Origin: Allopusillimonas soli
GTDB lineage: Bacteria > Pseudomonadota > Gammaproteobacteria > Burkholderiales > Burkholderiaceae_B
Reading direction: 5' to 3'
Length of the DNA stretch: 64,000 nt
Assembly: GCF_004153445.1 (NCBI RefSeq)
Contig: NZ_SDQC01000006.1
Location: 62,001-126,000 of the forward strand
The notes beneath the pieces are model-generated. The model was not told the DNA's origin. It was given only the letters and a program-made list of their open reading frames with translations, and did no database searches. This document shows positions 8,059 to 16,733 of the stretch, piece by piece. Position 1 is the first letter of the stretch; every line of letters starts with the position of its first letter. A program made the translations under genes and the position numbers.

Positions 8059-8819
8059 GCTGCACTCCTCAGCGGCTCGTCGTCGCCAAGATAGGCCCGG
8101 CGCACTTCCGGGTTACGCTGCACATGCGCGGGCGTGCCTGTGGCAATCGCCTTGCCATAGACAAGTACCGATACCTGATCAGCCAAGGCAAATACCGCCT
8201 GCATATCATGCTCCACAAGCAAAATGGTATAGCGCCGCTTCAGTTGTCCAAGCAACGTCACCATGGTCGACGACTCCGCCTGGCTCATGCCCGCCAGAGG
8301 TTCGTCAAGCAGCAGCAGCCGCGGCGACATGGCAAGCGCCATGGCCAGCTCCAGCTGACGATGTTCGCCGTGTGCGAGCGCCATGACGTCATCTTGAGCC
8401 CGCTGCGCCAGTCCCACGCTTTCCAGCGCCTGCATGGCAGGCTGCACCAGCGCACGCTCGCACAGGGCCGGCCGCCAGCATCGAAAGGAATGCCCCTGGC
8501 GTGCCTGAACCATGAGCATGACATTCTCCAACACGCTGAAGTCCTTGAGCAGTTGCGTGATCTGATACGACCGCGCCATGCCGCCCAATGCTCGCCTGGG
8601 GATGGGCCAATGCGTGATATCGCGCCCATCAAAGGCGATCTTCCCGGCGTCCGGCCGCAACTCCCCGGTCAGTTGGCTCATGATTGTGGTCTTGCCGGCG
8701 CCATTGGGCCCAATCAAGGCATGCAGTTCGCCGCTGCGCACATCAAGATTCAAGCCATTGGTCGCGATCAAGCCGCCAAAACGCTTGACCAATCCTGTCA
8801 CGGAAAGCAAAGCCGTCAT
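8055..8819 (-). CDS. ABC transporter ATP-binding protein, LivG type
   Basis: This 254-residue ATPase has Walker A GPNGAGKT (37-44), Walker B LLLLDEP and the D-loop and H-loop region VEHDM. The signature motif is degenerate (AHGEH instead of the usual LSxGE), which is tolerated in several LivG-like proteins. The ATG at 8819 is chosen because it overlaps the LivM-like stop and yields the normal N-terminus (LLSVTGLVKRFGG); longer frames are read-through of the upstream gene. It pairs with the LivF-like ATPase. Confidence 0.92.
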   Translation of the reverse strand: MTALLSVTGLVKRFGGLIATNGLNLDVRSGELHALIGPNGAGKTTIMSQLTGELRPDAGKIAFDGRDITHWPIPRRALGGMARSYQITQLLKDFSVLENVMLMVQARQGHSFRCWRPALCERALVQPAMQALESVGLAQRAQDDVMALAHGEHRQLELAMALAMSPRLLLLDEPLAGMSQAESSTMVTLLGQLKRRYTILLVEHDMQAVFALADQVSVLVYGKAIATGTPAHVQRNPEVRRAYLGDDEPLRSAA

Positions 8820-9805
8820 TGGTCGACCTCCCCTTGCATGTCTGAGGCGCCTGGCGATGTCCGCAGCAGGCCTCCCCATATGCCTCGGCTTGCATACAGC
8901 GCGGCCAGCAGAATGAGCGGCCCCAGAATGGCCATCCAGTGCTGTGTCATGCTGGACAGCGTTTCCTCCAGCGCGAGCAGAACAAAGGCGCCGATCAGCG
9001 GCCCCATGACGGTTCCCATGCCGCCAATGACCACGATCAGCAGAAACTCGCCCGAGGCCTGCCACGACAGATACGAAGGCGACGCGAATGTCGTGAGATT
9101 GGCCAGCAGCATGCCCGCCATTGCGCACATCAAGGCCGATACCACGAAGGCGCTGAGCTGATAGCGCATGCGGGAATAGCCAGCGGCCATCATGCGCCGC
9201 TCATTGGACTGGAACCCGCGCAGCACATAGCCAAAACGGCTATGCACAATACGCCAGACCAGATACATGAACGCAAACAGCACCAGGAGCGCGAGATAAT
9301 ACAGCACCATCTTCTCGTCCAGCGAGGGAAGCGGATCCAGAATGCTTGGCTGGTAGATGGGCAGGCCGTCGTCGCCGCCATACTCCTTGAGGCTCACAGC
9401 CAGAAAGTAAAACATCTGGCCAAATGCCAGCGTGATCATGATGAAGCTGATCGCGCGTGTGCGCAGCGACACAATGCCAACCAGGCAGGCGGCCACGGTT
9501 GTCAGAACCAGCGTGATAAGCAGCTGCATCCAGCCATTGTCCATGCCATGGTAGGAAGATATCCCGACCACATAAGCGCCCAAGCCCACAAACAAGGCAT
9601 GTCCAAGGCTGACCATGCCGCCGTAGCCCAGGGCGAGATTCAAGCCCGTCGCCGCAATGGCATAGATCACTATCCGTGTGGCCAGCGATAAATAGAACCC
9701 AAGATCAAGCCATGCCGTCAAGGCCGGCAGCAGCAACAGGCACACAATGATTGCTATTCCAAGCAGGGCGCGAGGCGACTGCCAGCGCAGTTGTTCAGGA
9801 AACAT
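8816..9805 (-). CDS. ABC transporter permease, LivM type
   Basis: This 329-residue membrane protein has about 9-10 helices, with the LivM-family segments GLNLALGYGGMVSLGHALFVGLGAY in the first half and FLLIVVIGGMGTVMGPLIGAF near the C-terminus (the conserved coupling loop). It overlaps the LivG-like gene by 4 bases and follows the LivH-like gene by 9. It forms the translocation pore with the LivH-like permease. Confidence 0.92.
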   Translation of the reverse strand: MFPEQLRWQSPRALLGIAIIVCLLLLPALTAWLDLGFYLSLATRIVIYAIAATGLNLALGYGGMVSLGHALFVGLGAYVVGISSYHGMDNGWMQLLITLVLTTVAACLVGIVSLRTRAISFIMITLAFGQMFYFLAVSLKEYGGDDGLPIYQPSILDPLPSLDEKMVLYYLALLVLFAFMYLVWRIVHSRFGYVLRGFQSNERRMMAAGYSRMRYQLSAFVVSALMCAMAGMLLANLTTFASPSYLSWQASGEFLLIVVIGGMGTVMGPLIGAFVLLALEETLSSMTQHWMAILGPLILLAALYASRGIWGGLLRTSPGASDMQGEVDQ

Positions 9806-9814
9806 GCGAAATCC

Positions 9815-10747
9815 TCAGCGTTTTACCGGAAACAACCCATCCGGCTTGATTGCCAGCATGATTGCCATGAAAAGATAAATAAGCATGGATGCAAGCGCGG
9901 GACCAGCCGCATCGGCCACATTGCGCTCGAATATGCCGCGCAGCATGTGCGACATGTAGGCCCGGCCCATGGTATCCACCATACCGACCAACAACGCTGC
10001 ATACAGTGCACCGCGTATGGACCCGATTCCGCCGATGACGATCACAACAAGCGCTAGTATGAGCACGCTGTCGCCCATGCCGGACTGCACCGAAACAATA
10101 GGCCCCACCAGCCATCCCGCCAGCGCGGCCAGGCCAGCGCCCACGCTGAACAGCAACGTATTGACCAGCCTGGCATTGACACCCAATGCCGACACGATCT
10201 CGACATGGGTCGAACTCGCGCGCACCAGCATGCCGACACGGGTTCGATGAATAAGAACGTAGATACCCAACGCAACCAGAAGGCCAGCAATAATGATAAG
10301 AAGCCGATAGCTGGGATAGCTCAGCCCCGCAACGGCCAGCGATCCGTTCGCCCAGCTTGGCAGTGACGTGAAGACAGGCTGCGAACCCCAGATCATGCGT
10401 GCGGTTTCATTGAAGAACATGATCAGGCCAAACGTGCCCAAAACCTGCACCAGATGGTTCTTGTCGTACAGCCGCTTGAGCGCCACGCGCTCTGCCACCA
10501 CAGCCAGCAGCATGCCGCCGCCCACCCCGATCAGTCCGGCCAACAGAAAGGACTGCGTGTAGCGAAACGCTGTCGCGGCAAAATAGGCACCCAGCATGTA
10601 GAAAGAGCCATGACTAAGGTTGACAAAATTCATGATGCCGAACACCAGCGTCAGCCCCGCCGCCAGCAGAAACAGCAGCATACCCAGTTGTACGCCGTTG
10701 AGCACCTGCGAAAGAAAAAGGCTCCAGTCCATTCCGTACACATTCAT
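9815..10747 (-). CDS. ABC transporter permease, LivH type
   Basis: This is about 310 residues of hydrophobic permease. Family marks include NGVQLGMLLFLLAAGLTLVFGIMNFVNLSHG at the N-terminus and VIVIGGIGSIRGALYAALLVG toward the C-terminus. The frame is open to an ATG at 10786; ATGs at 10747 and 10732 are alternatives. I chose 10747 because the family usually begins only a few residues before the first helix. It follows the binding-protein gene closely and precedes the LivM-like gene. Confidence 0.88.
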   Translation of the reverse strand: MNVYGMDWSLFLSQVLNGVQLGMLLFLLAAGLTLVFGIMNFVNLSHGSFYMLGAYFAATAFRYTQSFLLAGLIGVGGGMLLAVVAERVALKRLYDKNHLVQVLGTFGLIMFFNETARMIWGSQPVFTSLPSWANGSLAVAGLSYPSYRLLIIIAGLLVALGIYVLIHRTRVGMLVRASSTHVEIVSALGVNARLVNTLLFSVGAGLAALAGWLVGPIVSVQSGMGDSVLILALVVIVIGGIGSIRGALYAALLVGMVDTMGRAYMSHMLRGIFERNVADAAGPALASMLIYLFMAIMLAIKPDGLFPVKR

Positions 10748-10795
10748 CAAAGACAGAAAAATGTACCGGCCACCCATGGCCGGCACCCGGTCAGG

Positions 10796-11971
10796 CTAGC
10801 TGCGCTTGCATTCCTGGTAGTATGCGTCCTTGCTGTTCTTCAGGACTTTGCTGACTGTTTTGAGCGTTGCATTGCCTTCGGCGCCCTTGACAACCTTGAA
10901 GGCGTAGAAGTCCTGGATAGGGAACTGATTGGTGTTGAAACTGAAGTTGCCGCGCACAGACTTGAAATCAGCCGCCGCCACCGCTTTCCTGAGTGCCTGC
11001 AGATCGCTGACATCGCCGCCGGTCTTGGCCAGCGCAGACGCAATCAGCATCGCGGCGTCATAAGACTGCGCCGCGTACTCGGAAGGAATGCGATGGTACT
11101 TTGCCTCGAAGTCGGCCACGAATTTCCGGTTCACCGGATTGTCCAGATCCGGACCCCAGGCTGAAGCGTGCATGACGCCCAGCGCTGTGTCCTTCAGTGC
11201 AGGCAGCGTGGTGCCGTCCACCGTGGATACGCTAAGCAAAGGCACCTTGTCAATAAGACCTGCCTGCTTGTACGCTCGCACAAAGCTCACACCCAGGCCA
11301 CCAGGGTAGAACACATAGACGGCATCGGGCTTCTCCGCGCTGATGCGCGACAGCTCCGCGGAAAAATCCAGCTGATTCAGCGGCGTGTAGATTTCATCGA
11401 CCAAAGGTGTCGTATAGGTGCGTTTGAAGCCATTGACGAAGTCCTTGCCCGCCTGGTAGTTCGGCGCCATCGCAATGATGCGCTTGTAGCCCTGATCGGC
11501 GGCATACTGGCCCATGGCTTCGGCAAACTGGTCATTCTGCTTCGACACCACGAAGACATTGGGAAGACAGCGCTTGCCGGCCAATGGCGCGGGCCCCGCG
11601 CCCGAGCCCACCACAAGGATGTTGGCCGCATCCAGCTTGCGCGCCATGGTCATCATGATATTGGAGAAGGATATCCCCGTGACAATTGGCACTTTCTCCT
11701 TCTCGATCAATTCTTCCGCAATCTGGTTGGCCACTTCGGGCTTCAACTGGCTGTCTCGCGCCAATACCTCGACTGGCACGCCGCCCAGCTTTCCGCCGTT
11801 CTGCTCAACCGCCATCATAAAGGCGTCCAGCTTGTCCTGGCCAAGCGCCGCAGCCGGCCCCGACAACTCGGCCACAAGCGCGATCTTGACTGGATCGGCC
11901 GCCTGGGCGCCCGCAGCCCATCCCATGGCCAGCGCCGCGGATACCGCTATCAACAGTTTCCTGGTCTTCAT
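10796..11971 (-). CDS. ABC transporter periplasmic substrate-binding protein (LivJ/HAAT family)
   Basis: This 391-residue protein has a Sec signal peptide (residues 1 to about 24, ending GAQA-A) and a type-1 periplasmic-binding fold opening VKIALVAELSGPAAALGQ. An AGGAGG ribosome site precedes the ATG at 11971. Family relatives bind branched-chain amino acids, amides, benzoate-type aromatics or other carboxylates. The neighbouring aromatic meta-cleavage genes favour an aromatic acid. It is followed directly by both permeases and both ATPases. Confidence 0.92.
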   Translation of the reverse strand: MKTRKLLIAVSAALAMGWAAGAQAADPVKIALVAELSGPAAALGQDKLDAFMMAVEQNGGKLGGVPVEVLARDSQLKPEVANQIAEELIEKEKVPIVTGISFSNIMMTMARKLDAANILVVGSGAGPAPLAGKRCLPNVFVVSKQNDQFAEAMGQYAADQGYKRIIAMAPNYQAGKDFVNGFKRTYTTPLVDEIYTPLNQLDFSAELSRISAEKPDAVYVFYPGGLGVSFVRAYKQAGLIDKVPLLSVSTVDGTTLPALKDTALGVMHASAWGPDLDNPVNRKFVADFEAKYHRIPSEYAAQSYDAAMLIASALAKTGGDVSDLQALRKAVAAADFKSVRGNFSFNTNQFPIQDFYAFKVVKGAEGNATLKTVSKVLKNSKDAYYQECKRS

Positions 11972-12005
11972 TCCTGCCTCCTCTTTATTGTTTGAAAATG
12001 CGCAA

Positions 12006-13463
12006 TCAAAGCTTTACGCAAACATTGCGCATCTCTGTGTAGAACTCCAACGAATGCACACCCCCTTCGCGGCCGATACCTGATTGCCGCGCACCGCCGA
12101 ACGCAGTGCGCAGATCACGCAGAAACCAGGAATTGATCCAGCACAGACCGACATTCAGCGCCGCGCCAAGCCGGTGCGCGGCACTCAGATCCTGCGTCCA
12201 GACAGTGGCCGCCAGCCCGTAAGGCGTCTCGTTGGCCATGCGGATGACCTCGTCCTCGGTGTCGAAGGGCTGGATATGGCAGCAGGGCCCGAAGATCTCC
12301 TCCCGTATCACCGGCGAGGTTTCAGGCAAGCCAGTCCATATGGTGGGCTGCACCCAGGCGCCGTCCGCCAGCGGGCCGGTCATCCCAGGCACGCCGCCAC
12401 CCGTGACCACTGTGGCACCTTCCTTCCTGGCCTTCTCGTAGTAGGACAGCACTTTCTCTCTGTGCTTGAGCGATACCAGGGGGCCGAAATCAACGTCGTC
12501 ATCGAAGGGATCGCCCATGCGAAAAGATTCCGCGCGCGCCTTGAGCGCGGCCACGAAACGTTCAAAGATCGGCCTCTGCACGTAAACCCGCTCAGTGCCC
12601 AGGCAAACCTGCCCGGTGTTTTCGAACGTGGAGCGCGCGATGCCGGCGACGGCCTTATCGAAATCAGCATCCGCAAATACGATGCCCGGGTTCTTGCCAC
12701 CCAGTTCCAGCGAAACCGGACGCAGCCCCTTCGCCGCCGCGGTCATGATGGCTTCGCCCGTTCGGGTTTCGCCTGTAAAGGTAATGCCGTCCACACCAGG
12801 ATGCGCAGTCAGGTATTCGCCCGCCGACTCGGGGCCGAAGCCATGCACGACGTTATAGACGCCATGCGGCACTCCGACATCATTCATGATCTCACCCAGC
12901 AGCGTGGCGGTGGCCGGCGTGTCTTCCGAGGGCTTGACGACAACGGTGTTGCCACAAGCCAGCGCAGGGCCAACCTTCCATGTCATGAGCAGCAAGGGCA
13001 GGTTCCACGGACAGATGACGCCAATCACACCGCGCGGCGCACGCACGGCATAGTTCAACGCCCGCCCTCCATCTGGTGTATCCATGCCGAATGACTCGCC
13101 GGGTACGTTGCGGATCAAATCAGCAAATATCTTGAAATTGGCGGCACCGCGCGGGATATCCAGATGACTGGCCAGCCGGCGCGGCTTGCCCGTGTCCTTG
13201 ATTTCGGCTTCCAGGAACTCGTCGAAGCGCTTGTCGATACCATCCACGATGGCATGCAGCAGATCCACACGCTGCTGTACCTTCAGGCTGCCCCATGGTC
13301 CCTGAAGCGCCGCGCGTGCGGCCTGTACAGCGGCATCCACTTCGGCCTGCCCCGCTTCATGCACCATACCGACCAGGCTGTTGTCGGCCGGATTGCGATT
13401 CTCGAATGTCTTGCCCGTGGCAATCCATTGTCCATTGATAAAGTTTCTGAAGTCCGCCATCAA
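12006..13463 (-). CDS. Aldehyde dehydrogenase, 2-hydroxymuconic-semialdehyde-dehydrogenase type
   Basis: This 485-residue NAD(P)-dependent aldehyde dehydrogenase has PWNLPLLLMTWKVGPAL, the glycine-rich TGETRTGEAI, the glutamate motif LELGGKNPG and the nucleophile region NTGQVCLG with the catalytic Cys. The length and overall sequence resemble 2-hydroxymuconic (or 2-aminomuconic) semialdehyde dehydrogenases of meta-cleavage pathways. That fits its place between a ring-cleavage dioxygenase and decarboxylase on one side and an importer on the other. The expected reaction is oxidation of 2-hydroxymuconic 6-semialdehyde to 2-hydroxymuconate. The second ATG, at 13460, is an equally good start. Confidence 0.88.
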   Translation of the reverse strand: MMADFRNFINGQWIATGKTFENRNPADNSLVGMVHEAGQAEVDAAVQAARAALQGPWGSLKVQQRVDLLHAIVDGIDKRFDEFLEAEIKDTGKPRRLASHLDIPRGAANFKIFADLIRNVPGESFGMDTPDGGRALNYAVRAPRGVIGVICPWNLPLLLMTWKVGPALACGNTVVVKPSEDTPATATLLGEIMNDVGVPHGVYNVVHGFGPESAGEYLTAHPGVDGITFTGETRTGEAIMTAAAKGLRPVSLELGGKNPGIVFADADFDKAVAGIARSTFENTGQVCLGTERVYVQRPIFERFVAALKARAESFRMGDPFDDDVDFGPLVSLKHREKVLSYYEKARKEGATVVTGGGVPGMTGPLADGAWVQPTIWTGLPETSPVIREEIFGPCCHIQPFDTEDEVIRMANETPYGLAATVWTQDLSAAHRLGAALNVGLCWINSWFLRDLRTAFGGARQSGIGREGGVHSLEFYTEMRNVCVKL

Positions 13464-13474
13464 GATCTCGTCTG

Positions 13475-14164
13475 TTATTGAAATGCCAGGTTTTCAGGAT
13501 CCCCATCGCACAGGAAATCCCACATCCTTTCGAAGATGCGCCCCGCTTCGGTCGCGCGCAAGCGCGCCGCGCGCGGGTCCACTATCCCGTCTTCGCCAGC
13601 CAGCCCGGCACTGCGCAGCTGCAGCTCGATGCGCGCGGCATCCTCCAGATACCAGGTCAGCACAACCGCCTTTTCCAGCGTGGCGGCGGCAGTCACCACG
13701 CCGTTGCCACGCATGACGACGGCGGGTCCACTGCCCAGTGCAGCGGCGACACCCTCCGCCTGATCTTCGCTGCGCACAAGCTGCACGTCGTCCCACAAGG
13801 GCACGCCGGGAGAAAAGTAGCAGCCCATGCCGTGCCGCGCAGCGGGGGTGCGGCCTGCAGCCGACAATGCCATCGCATCGCGCGGCATGCTGCGCACCAC
13901 GCCGCCCACATCCGGCCGGTTGCGATAAATCTGCTGATGGATGCGAACCTCGCCCAATACGCCGTCAGGCAACGGTCCGTGCACCCGCACCACAGCCCCG
14001 GATTCGCTGAGGATCATGCCCATGGGCATGGGTGCGCAAACCAGGAAGTGCGTCTCGTCCAGCCGGGTGCTGCAATGGCCATACGCATGGACCAGGCCCG
14101 CCCTGGCCAGAGCCCGTGCAGCCTGACGCACCAGGCGCTGACAGTCATGCGAAGCGTGGGTCAT
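13475..14164 (-). CDS. Class II aldolase/adducin-fold protein, probable hydroxy-carboxymuconic-semialdehyde decarboxylase
   Basis: This 229-residue protein has the class II aldolase fold (ARAGLVHAYGHCSTRLDE; IYRNRPDVGGVV). The usual zinc-binding His-x-His is replaced by R-S-M (VVRSMPRDAMALS), and the usual GHG histidine is Asn (MRGNGVV). This RGNG variant is typical, in my recollection, of proteins annotated as HCOMODA/2-hydroxy-3-carboxymuconic semialdehyde decarboxylase (CmtD-like) rather than true aldolases. The ATG at 14164 overlaps the stop of the dioxygenase gene, so the two steps are coupled. The expected role is removing a carboxylate from the ring-cleavage product. Confidence 0.8.
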   Translation of the reverse strand: MTHASHDCQRLVRQAARALARAGLVHAYGHCSTRLDETHFLVCAPMPMGMILSESGAVVRVHGPLPDGVLGEVRIHQQIYRNRPDVGGVVRSMPRDAMALSAAGRTPAARHGMGCYFSPGVPLWDDVQLVRSEDQAEGVAAALGSGPAVVMRGNGVVTAAATLEKAVVLTWYLEDAARIELQLRSAGLAGEDGIVDPRAARLRATEAGRIFERMWDFLCDGDPENLAFQ

Positions 14165-15024
14165 GACTTGAACTCGGGGATATCGGGCCTGGACCCCCAC
14201 ATGCAGAACGATGAGGGTATCGCCGGGAAGGTGCGTGGCCGATAGCTTTTTTCATCTTCGGCCGTGATGTGACGCACCCCCGTCGAGTACTCATAAATCA
14301 TCCCGTCGGGTCCTTCGAAATATAAAAACATGGCGCCCGATGTGGGATGGCGCCCCGGCCCGAACCGGATCGGAATGCCGCGCTCCTGAAGCATGTAGAA
14401 GGCGCGCATGATATCGTCGATGCTTTCAACCTGATGGTTGATGTGCTGCACCCCCGGAAAGGCGGACGGAAACAGCGCCAGCTTATGATGGATCTCGTCG
14501 ATGCGCAGCAAGGGCGCATCGCCGATACGGTCGCTGACCTTGGCGCTGAGCAGCTGGGTCCAAAAAGCCTCGTCCCGACGGGGATCCAGCGTCCGCAATC
14601 CGATATGGCTAAAACCCGTGATGCCTGCATCGCGCGAGGGAAAATAGCGGCGCCCGCTGTGATGCGGCGCAAACACCAGGTCGACGCTGTTGCCTGAAGG
14701 ATCCTTGAAATTGATGAAATCGCGCACATAGCGCCGCTCCATCTCTTCCAAACTACCCTGCCGTGCCTGATAGCCATTGCCCGTTAATAAAACCAGGGCA
14801 CTCTCCAGCTCTTCCGGCGTGTCCACTTCAAACGCCACGGTATGGTCTCGCGGATCACCTTCAAAGTAGCACAATGTGTGATCGCGGCTGTCCGAACGCA
14901 GGTAGACAGCCTTGGCTTCCTTTCGCGCAATTTCCAGCCCCAGGATTTCCGTGGCATAGCGCACGGATTCGTCCAGGTTGGCGGTACCCAGCCTGACATA
15001 GCGAATGTCATGCAGATGAATCAC
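14161..15024 (-). CDS. Type I extradiol (meta-cleavage) dioxygenase, VOC superfamily
   Basis: This 287-residue protein has two tandem VOC modules, the architecture of 2,3-dihydroxybiphenyl/catechol 2,3-dioxygenases. The three expected Fe(II) ligands can be placed: H140 in GFSHIGLRT, H194 in QHINHQ (H197 is the alternative), and E245 in MIYEYSTGV. The second-shell tyrosine region (IYEYS) is also present. Followed by a CmtD-like decarboxylase and a semialdehyde dehydrogenase, it probably cleaves a carboxylated catechol such as 2,3-dihydroxybenzoate or a close analogue. It is the first gene of the operon and divergent from the GntR-type regulator. The substrate is inferred. Confidence 0.86.
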   Translation of the reverse strand: MIHLHDIRYVRLGTANLDESVRYATEILGLEIARKEAKAVYLRSDSRDHTLCYFEGDPRDHTVAFEVDTPEELESALVLLTGNGYQARQGSLEEMERRYVRDFINFKDPSGNSVDLVFAPHHSGRRYFPSRDAGITGFSHIGLRTLDPRRDEAFWTQLLSAKVSDRIGDAPLLRIDEIHHKLALFPSAFPGVQHINHQVESIDDIMRAFYMLQERGIPIRFGPGRHPTSGAMFLYFEGPDGMIYEYSTGVRHITAEDEKSYRPRTFPAIPSSFCMWGSRPDIPEFKS

Positions 15025-15086
15025 CGTTGTCTCCTTGATTCCTGTCGTTGCAGCGACTGCATTTTGTTTTAGGATAATTTCACAAA

Positions 15087-15153
15087 CCTACATAGTCAAT
15101 ATAAATTCTCGATATTTTTTGATTTCTCGATGTAAGTGGCTTTATTATGTAGG
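15087..15153. promoter_or_regulatory. Repeat-rich divergent promoter region (possible GntR operators)
   Basis: This AT-rich stretch between the dioxygenase operon and the GntR/FCD gene holds CCTACATA (15087-15094) and its inverse TATGTAGG (15146-15153). Between them lies the direct repeat TTCTCGAT at 15106-15113 and 15124-15131, 18 bases apart (about two helical turns). The arrangement suggests regulator binding on one DNA face. No experimental operator is known to me for this regulator. Confidence 0.35.
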
Positions 15154-15216
15154 CACGAGTAATCTACAGGCCGAGCTTCAAGCCCTCCGGCCCATAACCA
15201 TAAAATCGCGTGCGCC

Positions 15217-15957
15217 ATGCCAGATGACTTCTCCGCCTTGCTGCCGACGGCGACTGCCGCATCCCTCCCCGGCCTGCCGCCGGCCGCCTCCACCAAGACA
15301 CTGGTTGGTTCGGCCTATCTTGGCCTGCGCCGCGACATCATCAACGGCACACTGCCGCCAGGCACAAAATTGCGGGTGGAACACCTGAAGACGGTCTACG
15401 GCGTAGGTGCCGGCACGTTGCGCGAAGCGCTGGCATTATTGGTATCCGATGCCCTTGTGGTGGCCGAGGGGCAGCGCGGCTTCCACGTAAAGCCCATGTC
15501 CATGGCGGATTTCTATGACATCACCGAGACCCGCATCCTTCTTGAATGCCAGGCGCTGCGCCAGGCCATCGGCTGCGGCGACGACGCCTGGGAGGGGCAA
15601 GTGGTGGCGGCCTTTCATCGACTGAACCGGGCCGAGAAACGCCTGGAAGGCAATCACAACGAGCGCTTCGAAGAATGGGAAGCGCGCAACCGCGATTTTC
15701 ACCACGCTCTGATCAGCGCCTGCCGATCCGCGTGGCTGCATCATTTCCTGGCCATTTTGTATCATCAGGCCGAGCGCTATCGCCGCCTTTCCATAGAGCG
15801 CAAACCCATTCCGCGCGACGTGCATGCCGAGCACCAAGCCATTCTCGATGCCACGCTTGCACACGACGCAGACACGGCCTGTGCCCTGCTCACCGACCAC
15901 ATCCGCACTACCTACGAGGCTATCAAACAGCTGCCTCAGGCCCTGTTCGAGAACTGA
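15217..15957 (+). CDS. GntR-family transcriptional regulator (FadR/FCD subfamily)
   Basis: This 246-residue protein has a winged helix-turn-helix (YLGLRRDIINGTLPPGTKL ... GAGTLREALALL, about residues 34-75) followed by an all-helical FCD effector domain. Candidate metal-ligand positions of FCD are visible as D and H residues in RDFHHALIS and EHQAILDATL. It is divergent from the dioxygenase-decarboxylase-dehydrogenase-ABC operon and probably controls it in response to the aromatic substrate or an intermediate. Confidence 0.88.
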   Translation: MPDDFSALLPTATAASLPGLPPAASTKTLVGSAYLGLRRDIINGTLPPGTKLRVEHLKTVYGVGAGTLREALALLVSDALVVAEGQRGFHVKPMSMADFYDITETRILLECQALRQAIGCGDDAWEGQVVAAFHRLNRAEKRLEGNHNERFEEWEARNRDFHHALISACRSAWLHHFLAILYHQAERYRRLSIERKPIPRDVHAEHQAILDATLAHDADTACALLTDHIRTTYEAIKQLPQALFEN

Positions 15958-16090
15958 AACCCCTGGCCGCCCGGCCCCGCAGAAGCCTTCGTCAATGCAG
16001 GCCGACGCCGGTTCTCGTCACGAGACCATGGTCGCGTCGCGCCACACGTAATGCAGCCAGCAATAAAGCCGATTCATGCCATACTTGCGC

Positions 16091-16480
16091 ATGGCTTCTG
16101 AACACATGCGATTGGACAAATGGCTATGGGCGGCGCGCTTCTACAAGACGCGCAGCTTGAGCGCGCAGGAAATCGGCAAGGGACGCGTACATGTGAATGA
16201 GCAGTTGGCCAAGCCCGCACGCGAAATACGCATGGGCAATACTATTCATGTGCGTCGCGGCGATCTGGACATTACCGTTGTCGTACGCGCACTGAGCCAT
16301 GCGCGCGGACCGGCGCCGGTCGCTCAGCAGCTATACGAAGAAACACCCGAAAGCGCCGCCGCGCGCGAACGCGCCGCAGAGCTGCGTCGCCTTGCTCCCG
16401 AGCCCGCCACAGACCTGCAAGCAGGCCGGCCCACCAAGCGCGACCGGCGCGAACTCGAACGCATGCGGCGCAGCCAGTAG
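16091..16480 (+). CDS. hslR: Heat shock protein 15-like S4-domain RNA-binding protein
   Basis: This 129-residue protein has an N-terminal S4 domain (MRLDKWLWAARFYKTRSLS ... GKGRVHVN) and a basic C-terminal tail (KRDRRELERMRR). This matches Hsp15, which binds 50S subunits carrying stranded peptidyl-tRNA. The ATG at 16091 gives the usual short leader before RLDKWLW; the ATG at 16106 is also possible. It stands alone between a regulator and a transporter, as is common for hslR. Confidence 0.9.
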   Translation: MASEHMRLDKWLWAARFYKTRSLSAQEIGKGRVHVNEQLAKPAREIRMGNTIHVRRGDLDITVVVRALSHARGPAPVAQQLYEETPESAAARERAAELRRLAPEPATDLQAGRPTKRDRRELERMRRSQ

Positions 16481-16563
16481 CCGCGCAAGTCAATTGAATC
16501 TGTGACTACCGGCGGGCTGAACCGCTGCCGACATGCGGTCGATCGCCGTGGGGTTAATACGAC

Positions 16564-16577
16564 AAGGGTAAACCCTT
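16564..16577. promoter_or_regulatory. Short palindrome upstream of the Nramp-like gene
   Basis: AAGGGT (16564-16569) and ACCCTT (16572-16577) form a perfect inverted repeat with a 2-base centre, about 155 bases before the transporter start. The roughly 250-base gap between hslR and the transporter otherwise shows no gene and no riboswitch I recognise. The palindrome could be a regulator site; the regulator is unknown. Confidence 0.3.
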
Positions 16578-16733
16578 AGGCAACTTTGCAATGCTTGACC
16601 CTCTCATATCGCGGCATTAGGATGACCTGACGCCTTGCTGAATATCGGCGAGCGCGTGGTGATGACCAAGGCGGCATCGCCTGGCCATCGGTTGCAAGTA
16701 TCTTGTTTCTTCAAGAATAAAAGGATATTGCAT

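Noticed and set aside
16481-16733. Possible metal riboswitch before the Nramp-like gene.
   Set aside because: The leader has a short palindrome but none of the conserved helices of the yybP-ykoY (Mn) or Mg riboswitches that I could recognise.
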